A stretch of 64,000 nucleotides of DNA from Acidobacteriota bacterium. Its GTDB lineage: Bacteria; Acidobacteriota; Blastocatellia; UBA7656. The stretch spans positions 27,276-91,275 of the forward strand of contig JACQDB010000116.1 of assembly GCA_016201275.1 (NCBI GenBank). Direction: 5' to 3'. A program made the translations under genes and the position numbers. Within the stretch, counting starts at the first letter, position 1; every line of letters starts with the position of its first letter. The notes under the pieces were generated by a model that was not told the DNA's origin, ran no database searches, and saw nothing but the letters and a program-made list of their open reading frames with translations. Positions 37,705 through 47,329 of the stretch are shown here, piece after piece.

Positions 37705-39873
37705 ATGGAAAATTACAAACGATTCTTACTGGTTTTCGGGTTTTTGATTTTGTTCTTCGGTAGCGTTGCCGCCGGTTCTTCGAGCGCCGCTACTCTCTAC
37801 GTTGCCACCAACGGCAGCGATTCCAACACCGGAACGCAGAGCGCGCCGGTTGCCACCATCGGCAGAGCCTTTGTGCTTGCCGCGCCCGGCGACACCATTT
37901 ATCTTCGCGGTGGTCGCTACAATCTCAGCCGCTATGTCTATATTGATAAAGCGGGCTTGACCTTCTCTTCTTATCCGGGTGAATCGGCGGTCATCGTTGG
38001 CAGCAATACCGACGCCGCGAACATGGGTTATGTCATGTATCTGGGTGCTGACAACATCACTTTGCAGAACCTGGAAATTCAAGGCGGCGAAACTTACGTA
38101 GTGAAAATCGAGTCCAATCTGAATGCCGTGCTTCGCAATTGCCGCATCTGGAACAGTGGACGCGATTGCATCAAGACCTTCAACGCCGACAATCTGTTGA
38201 TTGAAAAATGCAACATCGGCCCATCCGGGGTGCGCGATCCTTCCAATGCCGAAGGCATAGATTCCATAGGCTCCATCGGCATCACCATACGCGATTGCTA
38301 TCTTCACGATACCGCCACCAACGGCTTGTACTTAAAAGGCGGCGCTAAGAATGCCATCGTCGAACGCAACCGTGTAGAGAATTGCGGTCACGGCGGAATC
38401 TTGATGGGACAGGACACCGATCTGGAATTTATGCGCGACGGCACGGTTTACGAATGTCTCGACTCCGTTGCTCGCAATAACATCGTCATCAATACCAACG
38501 GCGCAGGCATAGGCACTTACTCCGGCTCGAACATACGCTTCGAGAACAACACCCTGGTGGATGTGGCCAAACAATTTCACGGCGGTTTTTATGTTGTCAC
38601 CAATGGCCGCGAAATTCCCGCCCGTCAGATTTCTTTCAAAAATAATGTAGTGGTCGTCAACAGCACTCGTCCGATGGCTTTTGTCATTAACCTTTCAGAC
38701 AATCTGGTTTCCAATTCCAACATCTGGTACAAAGCCAACGGCGGCACGTACAAATTTTTCCTCGAATCGCCGACACGCACCTATTATTGGGAAAGCTTCA
38801 GCGATTGGCAGGCGGGAATGAATGTGGATTCTCGTTCCTTGATTACCGACCCGATGTTGGACGCTACCAATGTTTGCCAGCCTTTAGCCAACAGCCCGAC
38901 CATAGATAAAGGCGAAGCGGTAAACAACCCGAACGATTTTGCTGCGGCAGCTCGACCGCAAGGCGCGGCTTTCGACATCGGCGCGCACGAACGCGGCAGT
39001 GCCACCGCTCCTCCTCCGACCAATCAACCGCCAACCGTCAGTGTTACCGCTACGCCGACCACCGGCACTACGCCGCTTAACGTCGCCTTCGTTGCCAACG
39101 CCAACGACCCCGAAAGACAGGCGATGACGTATAGCTGGAATTTCGGTGATGGCCAGAGTTCAACGCAGGCTTCGCCTTCGCACCTTTATCAATCGGCGGG
39201 CAGCTTCACTTCTACCTTGACTGTAACCGACGCCGGTGGCTTGACCGCCAGTGCTACGGTGGTAATTACGGCCAACGCCGCGAGCAACCGCGCACCTACA
39301 GTTTCAGTAACGCCTTCGACGACTTCCGGTGCTGCGGCGCTGTCGGTCACTTTCAACACCACGGCGGCAGATGCCGATGGTACAGTGGTTTCTTATGCTT
39401 GGAATTTTGGTGACGGGCAGAGCGCAACGGTCGCCTCGCCGACTCACGTTTATCAGAATGCCGGAACCTATACGGCCACTGTTGTCGTGCGCGACAACGG
39501 CGGCGCGACTGCTGGAACGCAAGTCACGATTACTGTAACCCAGGCGCAGACCCAAGCCATCGTCATTCGATTGGTAACTCCGGTAGGCGGCGAAGTCATC
39601 AACGGTAACAGCAAAATCACGATTCAATGGTCGCTCACCGGCACCGGAGTTTCCCGTCAGGATGTCGCTTATTCGTTGGATGGCGGCGCGACCTGGATTG
39701 ACATTGTCAACGGCCCCGGCGGCTACAGCAGTTTGGAATGGACGGTTCCCAATGTGAAATGCAAAGCCGTTAAAGTTCGTGTGGTGGTCTATGGCCCGCA
39801 AGGTACGGAACAAGACCAGAGCAAAGCCAACTTCACCATCGTCAAAGTCAAAAAAGGCAAAGCTCAAGGCTAA
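37705..39873 (+). CDS. Secreted right-handed beta-helix protein with two PKD domains
   Basis: Parallel beta-helix region; TYSWNFGDGQSSTQASPSHLYQSAGSFTSTLTVTD and SYAWNFGDGQSATVASPTHVYQNAGTYTATVVVRD. Confidence 0.88.
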   Translation: MENYKRFLLVFGFLILFFGSVAAGSSSAATLYVATNGSDSNTGTQSAPVATIGRAFVLAAPGDTIYLRGGRYNLSRYVYIDKAGLTFSSYPGESAVIVGSNTDAANMGYVMYLGADNITLQNLEIQGGETYVVKIESNLNAVLRNCRIWNSGRDCIKTFNADNLLIEKCNIGPSGVRDPSNAEGIDSIGSIGITIRDCYLHDTATNGLYLKGGAKNAIVERNRVENCGHGGILMGQDTDLEFMRDGTVYECLDSVARNNIVINTNGAGIGTYSGSNIRFENNTLVDVAKQFHGGFYVVTNGREIPARQISFKNNVVVVNSTRPMAFVINLSDNLVSNSNIWYKANGGTYKFFLESPTRTYYWESFSDWQAGMNVDSRSLITDPMLDATNVCQPLANSPTIDKGEAVNNPNDFAAAARPQGAAFDIGAHERGSATAPPPTNQPPTVSVTATPTTGTTPLNVAFVANANDPERQAMTYSWNFGDGQSSTQASPSHLYQSAGSFTSTLTVTDAGGLTASATVVITANAASNRAPTVSVTPSTTSGAAALSVTFNTTAADADGTVVSYAWNFGDGQSATVASPTHVYQNAGTYTATVVVRDNGGATAGTQVTITVTQAQTQAIVIRLVTPVGGEVINGNSKITIQWSLTGTGVSRQDVAYSLDGGATWIDIVNGPGGYSSLEWTVPNVKCKAVKVRVVVYGPQGTEQDQSKANFTIVKVKKGKAQG

Positions 39874-40004
39874 TCTCTATAACCCGTAGGACCATTGGTT
39901 CCTGCTTTGGCAGAGCGTGAGAAGTTTTCACGCTCTGCCGTTTTTTTTGGCCTTGCAGAATTGCCGAAGGGTGTAAAAAATGCCCGGTTTTATTGGCTTT
40001 TTTT

Positions 40005-40138
40005 GTAACTATCCAGCCACTGCTTGCAGCTGTGCAGCGAAAAGCAACACCAGTCTAGCGGAGAGTCCGAGACCCTCCGCACCTCAAAGCGGCACCGCCG
40101 CACTGCATTCAACTGTCACAAGAAAGCTGGGAAATTAC
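40005..40138. repeat. GTAAC...CCAG palindromic element, 134 bp copy
   Basis: GTAACTATCCAGCCACTGC ... CTGTCACAAGAAAGCTGGGAAATTAC with internal GCGGCaccGCCGC. Confidence 0.6.
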
Positions 40139-40146
40139 CTTTTTTT

Positions 40147-40941
40147 TCAGCCAGCCGATGACCGCTCCGACGATTCACGTAGAATCGTTTGAGCGCGTTT
40201 GAAGACCGCCTGAAACATCTCTTCGGTGAGGATACCGGTAAAGGTGTTTTGTTGACTTGGGTGATACGACGCCAGCAGGGTGATGCCCTTAGCCATTTGA
40301 AATTCCGCTCCGTGGGCGAAGTTGTATCGGCGTCGCACCGGCAGCGACTTTTTTACAGCAGTCGGTGCTGGCGCGCCTGAAGCCAACACGGCGTCACTCG
40401 GCGCGCCGTTCTTTAATAACGCCACAGCCGTATCAAAAGCCAGTCTCCCCAACGTCACCATGACGCGAACCTGTGGTAACAACGCCAACTCGCGTAGCAG
40501 GTATGGGCGACAATTTTTCATCTCGTCGGGAAACGGCTTGTTGTCGGGCGGGGCGCAATGAATCACCGCCGATATATAAGCATCAAGCAATTCCAAACCA
40601 TCATCACGATGCACCGATTCACTCTGGTTGGCAAAGCCGTAGCGATGCAGCGCGCTATATAGCCAGTCGCCGCTGCGGTCGCCGGTAAACATACGCCCGG
40701 TGCGGTTGCCGCCGTGTGCCGCCGGAGCCAGTCCTAGTATGAACAAGCGCGCCTGATGCGAGCCGAAACTTGGAACCGGCTTGCCCCAATATTCTTGCTC
40801 GGCAAAGCGCCTCACTTTTTCTCTGGCGACCTGCTCGCGCCACTCGACCAGACGCGGACAGCATCTGCACTCGACAATCTCTTGTTGCAGAATCGCCAAC
40901 TCTCTTGCCGCTGGATTTGGTTCGTTGCCGCTTTTATCCAT
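40147..40941 (-). CDS. Family 5 uracil-DNA glycosylase (UdgB-like)
   Basis: CCRLVEWREQVAREK, RLFILGLAPAAHGGNRTGRMFTGDRSGDWLY, LLASYHPSQQNTFTG. Confidence 0.88.
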   Translation of the reverse strand: MDKSGNEPNPAARELAILQQEIVECRCCPRLVEWREQVAREKVRRFAEQEYWGKPVPSFGSHQARLFILGLAPAAHGGNRTGRMFTGDRSGDWLYSALHRYGFANQSESVHRDDGLELLDAYISAVIHCAPPDNKPFPDEMKNCRPYLLRELALLPQVRVMVTLGRLAFDTAVALLKNGAPSDAVLASGAPAPTAVKKSLPVRRRYNFAHGAEFQMAKGITLLASYHPSQQNTFTGILTEEMFQAVFKRAQTILRESSERSSAG

Positions 40942-41052
40942 AGGATGAATTTAACCGGTACAGATTTGACGTTATGAAGCGCAACAGAATACCATAACGA
41001 CGACCAAAGTAGATATGTCGAAAGTTTTGGCCTTTGCCTGGACACATAAAAT

Positions 41053-43212
41053 ATGTTGGAAGCCAACACCCTTCTCCAAAACCGTTATCAAATCATTCGT
41101 CCCATTGGGCAAGGCGGAATGGGAACGGTTTATCTGGCGAAGGATTTGCGGCTCGACAATACTGTAGCCTTAAAAGAGAGCATCTTTAACGACGAAAAAA
41201 TGTTGAAGGCATTCGAGCAGGAAGCCCGTTTGCTGGCCGGTTTGCGCCACTCGGCGTTACCCAAAGTCTCTGACCATTTTACCGAAGGCGAAAGCACGTT
41301 TCTGGTGATGGACTACATCGCCGGAAATGATCTGGGCGAAATTCTGTTGAAACGCAAACAGCGTCTGGAACCAATAGGCAAAGCCAAACCGTTTGAAGTC
41401 GAAGAGGTTTTGGGGTGGGCCGAGCAGTTGCTTGATGCGCTTGATTACCTGCACACGCGCAGTTCCCCGATCATTCACCGCGACATCAAGCCGCAGAATT
41501 TGAAACTCGCTGAACGCAATCAAATTATTCTGCTGGATTTCGGTTTAGCCAAAGGCTCGGCTTTTCAAATGACGCACGCCGTGTCCAACAAAAGCATCTT
41601 CGGTTACACCCCTGCCTATGCGCCTATCGAACAGATACGCGGCAGCGGCACGGATGCGCGCAGCGACCTGTATTCTCTGGCCGCCACCCTCTATCACCTG
41701 CTGACCGGGCAAGAACCGCCTGACGCGCTGCATCGCGCCAATGCCTTTTTAGAAGGCGAAGCCGACCCGTTGCCTCCGGCGCATCATCTCAACCCGCAGA
41801 TTCCCGCAAAGGTTGCCGAACTTATCAATGAAGCGATGTCGCAACATAAGAATCTGCGCCCGGAATCGGCTCAAGCCATGTTGAAACGCCTGCGCGAAGT
41901 CCGCAGGGCCAATCAAACTCCTGGCGCAACGGTAAAAGCGGAGCCGCCGACTTTGCTTGTGCCGCGACAAGAAACGGCGAATCCTGCCGTGCCTTATACC
42001 GCGCCGCCTGTGCAGACTTATCCGAATTCCTATGCGCCGCAAAACCCTTATCCGAGCGACCCCGCACCGCCAACTCCACAGCCTCAGCCTTTTCCTTCGT
42101 CGCCGCCGAATTATCAAAGCAATCCGATGGCGCAGCCGCAAACCATGCAAGGCAATCAGGCCACCAATCTCAACCCGCCGCCGCTGACCACCAATGTTGA
42201 CCCGGCCTATTATTCGCAGTATTCGCAAACGCCAGAGCCGAGAAGCGGCGCAAGGATTTGGTGGCTGATGCTGGGTATCGTCATGCTCTTGTCCGGCATC
42301 GTCGTCGCCGCCGTGTATGTGTATCAGGAAAATCTATTCGCGGGTTCCTCAACGCCTACGAAAAATGTTGCACCGCCTTACACGCCGCCGGCCAACGGCA
42401 ATAAAAATAGTATAGGCAACAGCAATGCAGCTATGAATGCCGCACCGAACGCGGCGCTGACCGCGCTGACCGCAGCTGAGAGTTACGTCAAAATTCCTGT
42501 AGGCGAATTTATGATGGGCATAGACGACCACGGCGATAATCAAGACGTGCCGCATTTGGTGAAACTCACCCGCCCTTTCGAGATGGGCAAGTACGAAGTC
42601 ACACAGGCGCAATGGCAAGCCTTGATGTTGGAGAATCCAAGCAATTTCAAAAGTGACAAGAGCGACCGCCAGCCGGTTGAAAATGTTTCGTGGGACGACG
42701 TGCAGGAGTTTCTGGAAAAGTTGAACGCTTTGAAAGATGGCTACAAGTATCGCCTGCCCACGGAAGCGGAATGGGAATACGCGGCGCGTGCTGGCAGCAA
42801 AGCGGTTTATCAAGACAACCTCGATGCCGTAGCGTGGACTGGCGACAACAGTGGTTTGAAAACCTTGAACTCGATGGAGATTTGGAACACGGAGCGCGAA
42901 AATTATAAGAAGCGCCTGAACGCCAACGGTTGCCAGCCGCATCCTGTAGGCCAAAAAAAGCCCAATAAATGGGGCTTATTTGATATGCAGGGCAATGTCT
43001 GGGAGTGGTGCGCCGATTGGTACGCCGAGGATTATTATCTGGCCAGCCCCGAAGCCAACCCGAAAGGCGCAGACAGCGGCACCCAGAAAATCAATCGCGG
43101 CGGCAGTTGGTACTCCCAGATAGACCGCTGCCAGATGTTCAATCGTAGCAAAGACACGCCCTCTACACGCTTGTCCAATCTGGGCTTTCGTCTGGTCAGA
43201 ACCAAATCGTAA
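41053..43212 (+). CDS. Ser/Thr protein kinase fused to formylglycine-generating-enzyme/sulfatase-modifying-factor domain
   Basis: YQIIRPIGQGGMGTVYLAKD, IIHRDIKPQNLKL, LLDFGLAKG; TM; VKIPVGEFMMGIDDHGDNQDVPHLVKL...PVENVSWDDVQEFLEKLN...NKWGLFDMQGNVWEWCADW. Confidence 0.93.
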   Translation: MLEANTLLQNRYQIIRPIGQGGMGTVYLAKDLRLDNTVALKESIFNDEKMLKAFEQEARLLAGLRHSALPKVSDHFTEGESTFLVMDYIAGNDLGEILLKRKQRLEPIGKAKPFEVEEVLGWAEQLLDALDYLHTRSSPIIHRDIKPQNLKLAERNQIILLDFGLAKGSAFQMTHAVSNKSIFGYTPAYAPIEQIRGSGTDARSDLYSLAATLYHLLTGQEPPDALHRANAFLEGEADPLPPAHHLNPQIPAKVAELINEAMSQHKNLRPESAQAMLKRLREVRRANQTPGATVKAEPPTLLVPRQETANPAVPYTAPPVQTYPNSYAPQNPYPSDPAPPTPQPQPFPSSPPNYQSNPMAQPQTMQGNQATNLNPPPLTTNVDPAYYSQYSQTPEPRSGARIWWLMLGIVMLLSGIVVAAVYVYQENLFAGSSTPTKNVAPPYTPPANGNKNSIGNSNAAMNAAPNAALTALTAAESYVKIPVGEFMMGIDDHGDNQDVPHLVKLTRPFEMGKYEVTQAQWQALMLENPSNFKSDKSDRQPVENVSWDDVQEFLEKLNALKDGYKYRLPTEAEWEYAARAGSKAVYQDNLDAVAWTGDNSGLKTLNSMEIWNTERENYKKRLNANGCQPHPVGQKKPNKWGLFDMQGNVWEWCADWYAEDYYLASPEANPKGADSGTQKINRGGSWYSQIDRCQMFNRSKDTPSTRLSNLGFRLVRTKS

Positions 43213-43224
43213 AGTGGAAGGCAC

Positions 43225-43809
43225 ATGAACGCGAACGTCTCTGCATGGAACTTTGCCAACCTCCTCACCTTGTTCCGCATTATTTTGATCGCGCCGTTTT
43301 TGTTCGAGATTTATGGTGGACGATACGGAGCCGCGTTGTTGATTTTTTTTATCGCCAGCGTCAGCGACTTTTTTGATGGCTATGTGGCGCGTCGGTTCAA
43401 TCAACAATCCAAGCTAGGGCAAACCCTGGACCCCTTGGCCGATAAGATTCTCACCACCGCAGCGTTTATCGTGATGGCTTTGCCACGCGCCAATTTTCCT
43501 TCGATACCGGTTTGGTTAGCCATCGCCGTGGTCGGACGCGACGCGGTGATTCTGCTCGGCTCGGCCATTGTTTATGCGCGCACCAAGTTCAAGGATTTCA
43601 AGCCGACGACTTCCGGCAAAGTGAATACCTTTCTTGAACTCGGACTGATTGTCTGGTTTTTGTGGTTCAACTGGATGGGCAGATTTACTGTGATTTTGCC
43701 GCTGTGTTATCTCATCGTCCTGAGTTCGGTGTTGTGGTCGGGCGCGAGTTACATCGTGCAGGGCGCAAGAATTCTTGCCGACCATCGTGTGCAGAAAAAG
43801 ACCGCATAG
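43225..43809 (+). CDS. pgsA: CDP-diacylglycerol--glycerol-3-phosphate 3-phosphatidyltransferase
   Basis: NFANLLTLFRIILIAPF, DFFDGYVARRFNQQSKLGQTLDPLADKI (CDP-alcohol phosphotransferase motif). Confidence 0.88.
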   Translation: MNANVSAWNFANLLTLFRIILIAPFLFEIYGGRYGAALLIFFIASVSDFFDGYVARRFNQQSKLGQTLDPLADKILTTAAFIVMALPRANFPSIPVWLAIAVVGRDAVILLGSAIVYARTKFKDFKPTTSGKVNTFLELGLIVWFLWFNWMGRFTVILPLCYLIVLSSVLWSGASYIVQGARILADHRVQKKTA

Positions 43810-43883
43810 ATTTTGCGAGTCTTGAATTTATGATAATCTCTTGCCTTGCTCCAAACCATTTTTACCGATGCGAGAATGAATCC

Positions 43884-45644
43884 GTGATTTTCAAATCATT
43901 GGTGCTGACCTTTATCGCCGCTACGCTTGTCGCCTTGACGGTGTCGGCGCTGCGCCCCGATTATTCGCGGATTCGCCAAGGCAAGGCTGATGAAAATTAT
44001 CTGTCATCGAAAAATTGTCTGGCTTGTCACCAAGACCATTTCGCTTCGTGGGCGAAAACTTTTCACAGCCGCATGACGCAGGAAGCCAAAGCCGATTCGG
44101 TGCAAGGCGATTTTGAAACCGCCAACACCTTCGCTTATCTGGGCGTGAAGGCGCGCATGGAAAAACATGATGGCCGATTCGCCATGACGTTCACCTATGC
44201 CGATGGCAAAGCGCAAACCTTCAGCGTTGACCGCACCGTTGGCTCGCGGCGTATAGAGCAATATTTAACCAAACAAGCAGGGCAATACACGCGCTTGCCT
44301 TTGGCTTACGATTTGACCAATCGAAGATGGATGAGTCTCAACGGTTCGTTCTTTTATCCCGACAGTGAAAATTATTTTCAGCATCAAGCGCAATGGGATG
44401 GCAATTGCGTTTTCTGTCACAACGTCAAAGCGCAGCCTCATCTCAACACCAACACCAAGCAATACGACACCGAAGTTGCAGAGCTTGGCATCGCCTGTGG
44501 AGCTTGTCATGGCGCGTCTGCCCATCACGCCGAAGAAGCAACTTCGCCTTGGCAACGAACCTTCTGGCGTTTATTCAAAACCGCAGACAAGCAGATTATC
44601 AATCCAAAAAAACTTGCTGCCGAACGCTCTTTGCAAGTCTGTGGGCATTGTCATGGGCAGCGTGTGCCAGAGCCAAATAATCGCATACTGGAAATTTTAC
44701 AACGCGGCGACCCATATAATGCGGGCGAAGACTTGGCGCATTTTTACAAGCCTGTCGAGCGCGAAACCTTGATAGGCAGCTACGCTTTCGCCAATCGTTT
44801 TTGGGCGAATGGTTCGCCGCGCCTGACGGCCTACGAGTATCAAGGCATTTTGCGGTCGCGCTGTTTTACCCAAGGCGACGCCAATAATCGCATCAATTGC
44901 TTAACTTGTCATTCCATGCACGAAGGCGATGTGCGCGGACAAATCAAAGCTGAAAACCGCACAGACAAACCTTGCCTGCAATGTCATCAGCAATTCGCGG
45001 ACGCTGCGAATTTGGCGGCGCATACTAAACACTCAAATGAATCGGCAGGCTCTCGTTGTTACAACTGCCATATGCCGCGAGTGGTTTATGGGGTGATGGC
45101 GATTCATCCTACGCACGACATTACGGTTCCGAATCCACAATTGACAACCGCGCAAGCTGTGCCGAACGCCTGCAATCAATGTCATCTCGACAGGTCTGTG
45201 AATTGGGCGATTTCAGAAACGAAGCGCTTATGGCCAGAGCGGTTTTCGTCGCTTGCCACCAGCGGGGATAAACAATTCGACATAGCCGAAGGGGTGCGCG
45301 CCTTGTTTGCCGGTGATGCGTTGACCAGAGCGTTGACTGCCGAAGCGTTAAGCGGAGAAGGCGTGGCAAAGGTGGAAGGGAAGTGGGCGCTGCCGTTTTT
45401 GCTGGAAGCCTTCAATGATAATTATCCTATCGTCAGATTTTTCGCGGCGAACGGATTGGCTAACTATCAAGCGCAACTGACGAAGCCCGATTATCTGGCA
45501 AGCGCAGCGGCGCGGCAAACGTCGTTCAAGCAATGGCGCAGCGCGATTGACTTGCTCAATCCGCAAAGCACCGAGAAAGCGAAGACGCTGGCGCAGTTGC
45601 TGCGCGCCAACCGCAAAGATGTGGACCTGGAAGTTGGCGAATGA
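43884..45644 (+). CDS. Multiheme (8 CxxCH) cytochrome c with HEAT-like C-terminus
   Basis: CLACH, CVFCH, CGACH, CGHCH, CLTCH, CLQCH, CYNCH, CNQCH. Confidence 0.88.
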   Translation: MIFKSLVLTFIAATLVALTVSALRPDYSRIRQGKADENYLSSKNCLACHQDHFASWAKTFHSRMTQEAKADSVQGDFETANTFAYLGVKARMEKHDGRFAMTFTYADGKAQTFSVDRTVGSRRIEQYLTKQAGQYTRLPLAYDLTNRRWMSLNGSFFYPDSENYFQHQAQWDGNCVFCHNVKAQPHLNTNTKQYDTEVAELGIACGACHGASAHHAEEATSPWQRTFWRLFKTADKQIINPKKLAAERSLQVCGHCHGQRVPEPNNRILEILQRGDPYNAGEDLAHFYKPVERETLIGSYAFANRFWANGSPRLTAYEYQGILRSRCFTQGDANNRINCLTCHSMHEGDVRGQIKAENRTDKPCLQCHQQFADAANLAAHTKHSNESAGSRCYNCHMPRVVYGVMAIHPTHDITVPNPQLTTAQAVPNACNQCHLDRSVNWAISETKRLWPERFSSLATSGDKQFDIAEGVRALFAGDALTRALTAEALSGEGVAKVEGKWALPFLLEAFNDNYPIVRFFAANGLANYQAQLTKPDYLASAAARQTSFKQWRSAIDLLNPQSTEKAKTLAQLLRANRKDVDLEVGE

Positions 45645-45694
45645 TTTTTTTTCTAACCATGCGGCAAATAAAAGAGACGACTGAACATCGAGTT

Positions 45695-46159
45695 ATGACA
45701 AAAGAAAAATCGCAATCTACGAATCCGCTGGCGTCGCTTTTGATTCAAGGTTGGGCGGGTATCGCCGTGTGGATGACCTTCGGCTTGTTGCTTGAAGGCT
45801 TGCTGGGCTACAAAACGCCAGCCTATTTGAATGATGCACAGCGGCGGGAATTGTTCACCTTGGCGCACACTCATGGCAGCTTGTTGAGTGTAGTCTTAAT
45901 CATTGCTGCTTTGGGCGCGAAAAGTTTTGCCCTTGAACTTTCCCGAATCACGCAAATCGCCTTTAGAATTGGGGCTATTTTAATGCCTCTGGGATTTTTT
46001 GTGGCGGGCATCTGGCACCCGGAAGGCGATCCCGGAATAGCGATTTGGCTGGTGCCGCCAGGCGCTTTGCTGATGATCTTCGCAGCGATTTCCATGACGC
46101 TTGCCGGTGTCAAGAGAAACAAGGTAACGGATAAGGAAGAGGTAAAAAATAAGTTGTAA
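45695..46159 (+). CDS. Small integral membrane protein, unknown function
   Basis: Four hydrophobic segments. Confidence 0.55.
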   Translation: MTKEKSQSTNPLASLLIQGWAGIAVWMTFGLLLEGLLGYKTPAYLNDAQRRELFTLAHTHGSLLSVVLIIAALGAKSFALELSRITQIAFRIGAILMPLGFFVAGIWHPEGDPGIAIWLVPPGALLMIFAAISMTLAGVKRNKVTDKEEVKNKL

Positions 46160-46168
46160 AGCTTTCAA

Positions 46169-46349
46169 TTGCCACTAGCTTTAGCTAGTGGTCAGAGGCA
46201 AAGGAACCCCCCGGCTTTAGCCAAACTTCAAGATAATGATTATTCCTTATAGCTTTAGCAAAAAGCTGAAAGGATGATTGAGGTTTTCTTTTATTTGGCT
46301 AAAGCCAGGTCTTGACCTGACCTTCTCCACTAGCTAAAGCGAGTGGCAA
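46169..46349. mobile_element. Nested palindromic MITE-like element
   Basis: TIR TTGCCACTAGCTTTAGCTAGTGG (46169-46191) vs 46327-46349, 22/23 match; inner arms CCCGGCTTTAGCCAAA / TTTGGCTAAAGCCAGG. Confidence 0.75.
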
Positions 46350-46392
46350 GTTATCCAGCTTCAAAGTCTTCTAAGTTATTTTTTACACGTTC

Positions 46393-46979
46393 CTAAGCTC
46401 GACTTTGTACAATTTCAAATTGAACCACACCAATCAAGCGCTGACATTGCGGTGCGCGCTTGGAATGATTGAACCTCACCTCAACAAGATGAGGGGCAAT
46501 AATTCCAAGGGTTGAAAAAGCCTATAAAATCAGGCTACTTCGCCTCTGAAAAACCTAGCAATGGAGAGCCGAGGCAGTGAGGCAATTCGTCTGAATCCCC
46601 CAACGGAGAGCCGAGGCGGTGAGGCCATTCGCCTGAATCCCCCCAACGGTAGTTGGGGGATGCTTAAAGTCCTACCTACACACCAAGCCAGCAAAGTTTT
46701 TTTGCAACCCCCCCAACGGTAGTTGGGGGATGCTTAAAGTCCAGCCTTGAGCCTCGGACAAGGTTCGACTTTAACCATCCCCAACTGCCGTTGGGGGGGA
46801 TTCGTTTATCGTTGGCAGCGTTTCGTAGGTAGGACTTTAAGCATCCCCCAACTGCCGTTGGGGGGATTCGTAGATGTTGCGCGGCGTTTTGTAGGTTGGA
46901 CTTTAAGCATCCCCCGATTGCCATCGGGGGGATTGGCAAGACTGGTTCGCCTCTGAAAATGTACAAAGTCTAGTTAAGC
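46393..46979. mobile_element. Array C: TIR-bounded array of palindromic units
   Basis: CTAAGCTCGACTTTGTACAATTTC at left, GAAAATGTACAAAGTCTAGTTAAG at right; hairpins at 46640-46659, 46710-46729, 46779-46796, 46845-46864, 46911-46930. Confidence 0.75.
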
Positions 46980-47011
46980 AAGATTGAAAATAAAACAGAG
47001 GCTTATTTTCT

Positions 47012-47329
47012 TCACGTACTTCTTCCTTTTCTTTTTGGCGATAGAGTTTTTCTCGCTCTATGCCTGCTGTGGAGAACGTGAACCGAATTGCCTTTCACGG
47101 TGAACAGAATTCGATAATGCTCAAACAGGAGTTGGCGAATCTTTTGTTTGAAGGCTTGGCTTTCTGGCGCAAGATCACAGCGATTGGGAAAGGTTGCAAG
47201 AGAGTTTACGAATTCAACCAGCCTTTCAAACCAATCGGGCGCAACTTGAGGAAAATGGCGAGTCATCCATCTCAAGGCTTCTTCTGCCTCATGGGAGGCT
47301 TGTTCTGTGATCTCAACCTCATAGATCAT
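47012..47329 (-). CDS. ParE/RelE-superfamily toxin
   Basis: MIYEVEITEQASHEAEEALRWMTRHFPQVAPDWFERLVEFVNSLATFPNRCDLAPE...IRQLLFEHYRILFTV...VHVLHSRHRARKTL. Confidence 0.85.
   Translation of the reverse strand: MIYEVEITEQASHEAEEALRWMTRHFPQVAPDWFERLVEFVNSLATFPNRCDLAPESQAFKQKIRQLLFEHYRILFTVKGNSVHVLHSRHRARKTLSPKRKGRST

Noticed and set aside
46676-46966. ORFs on both strands across array C (also 46747-46956)
   Set aside because: Open frames come from the repetitive hairpin units (PPMAIGGCLKSN..., PNCRWGGF...); artefacts of repeats.
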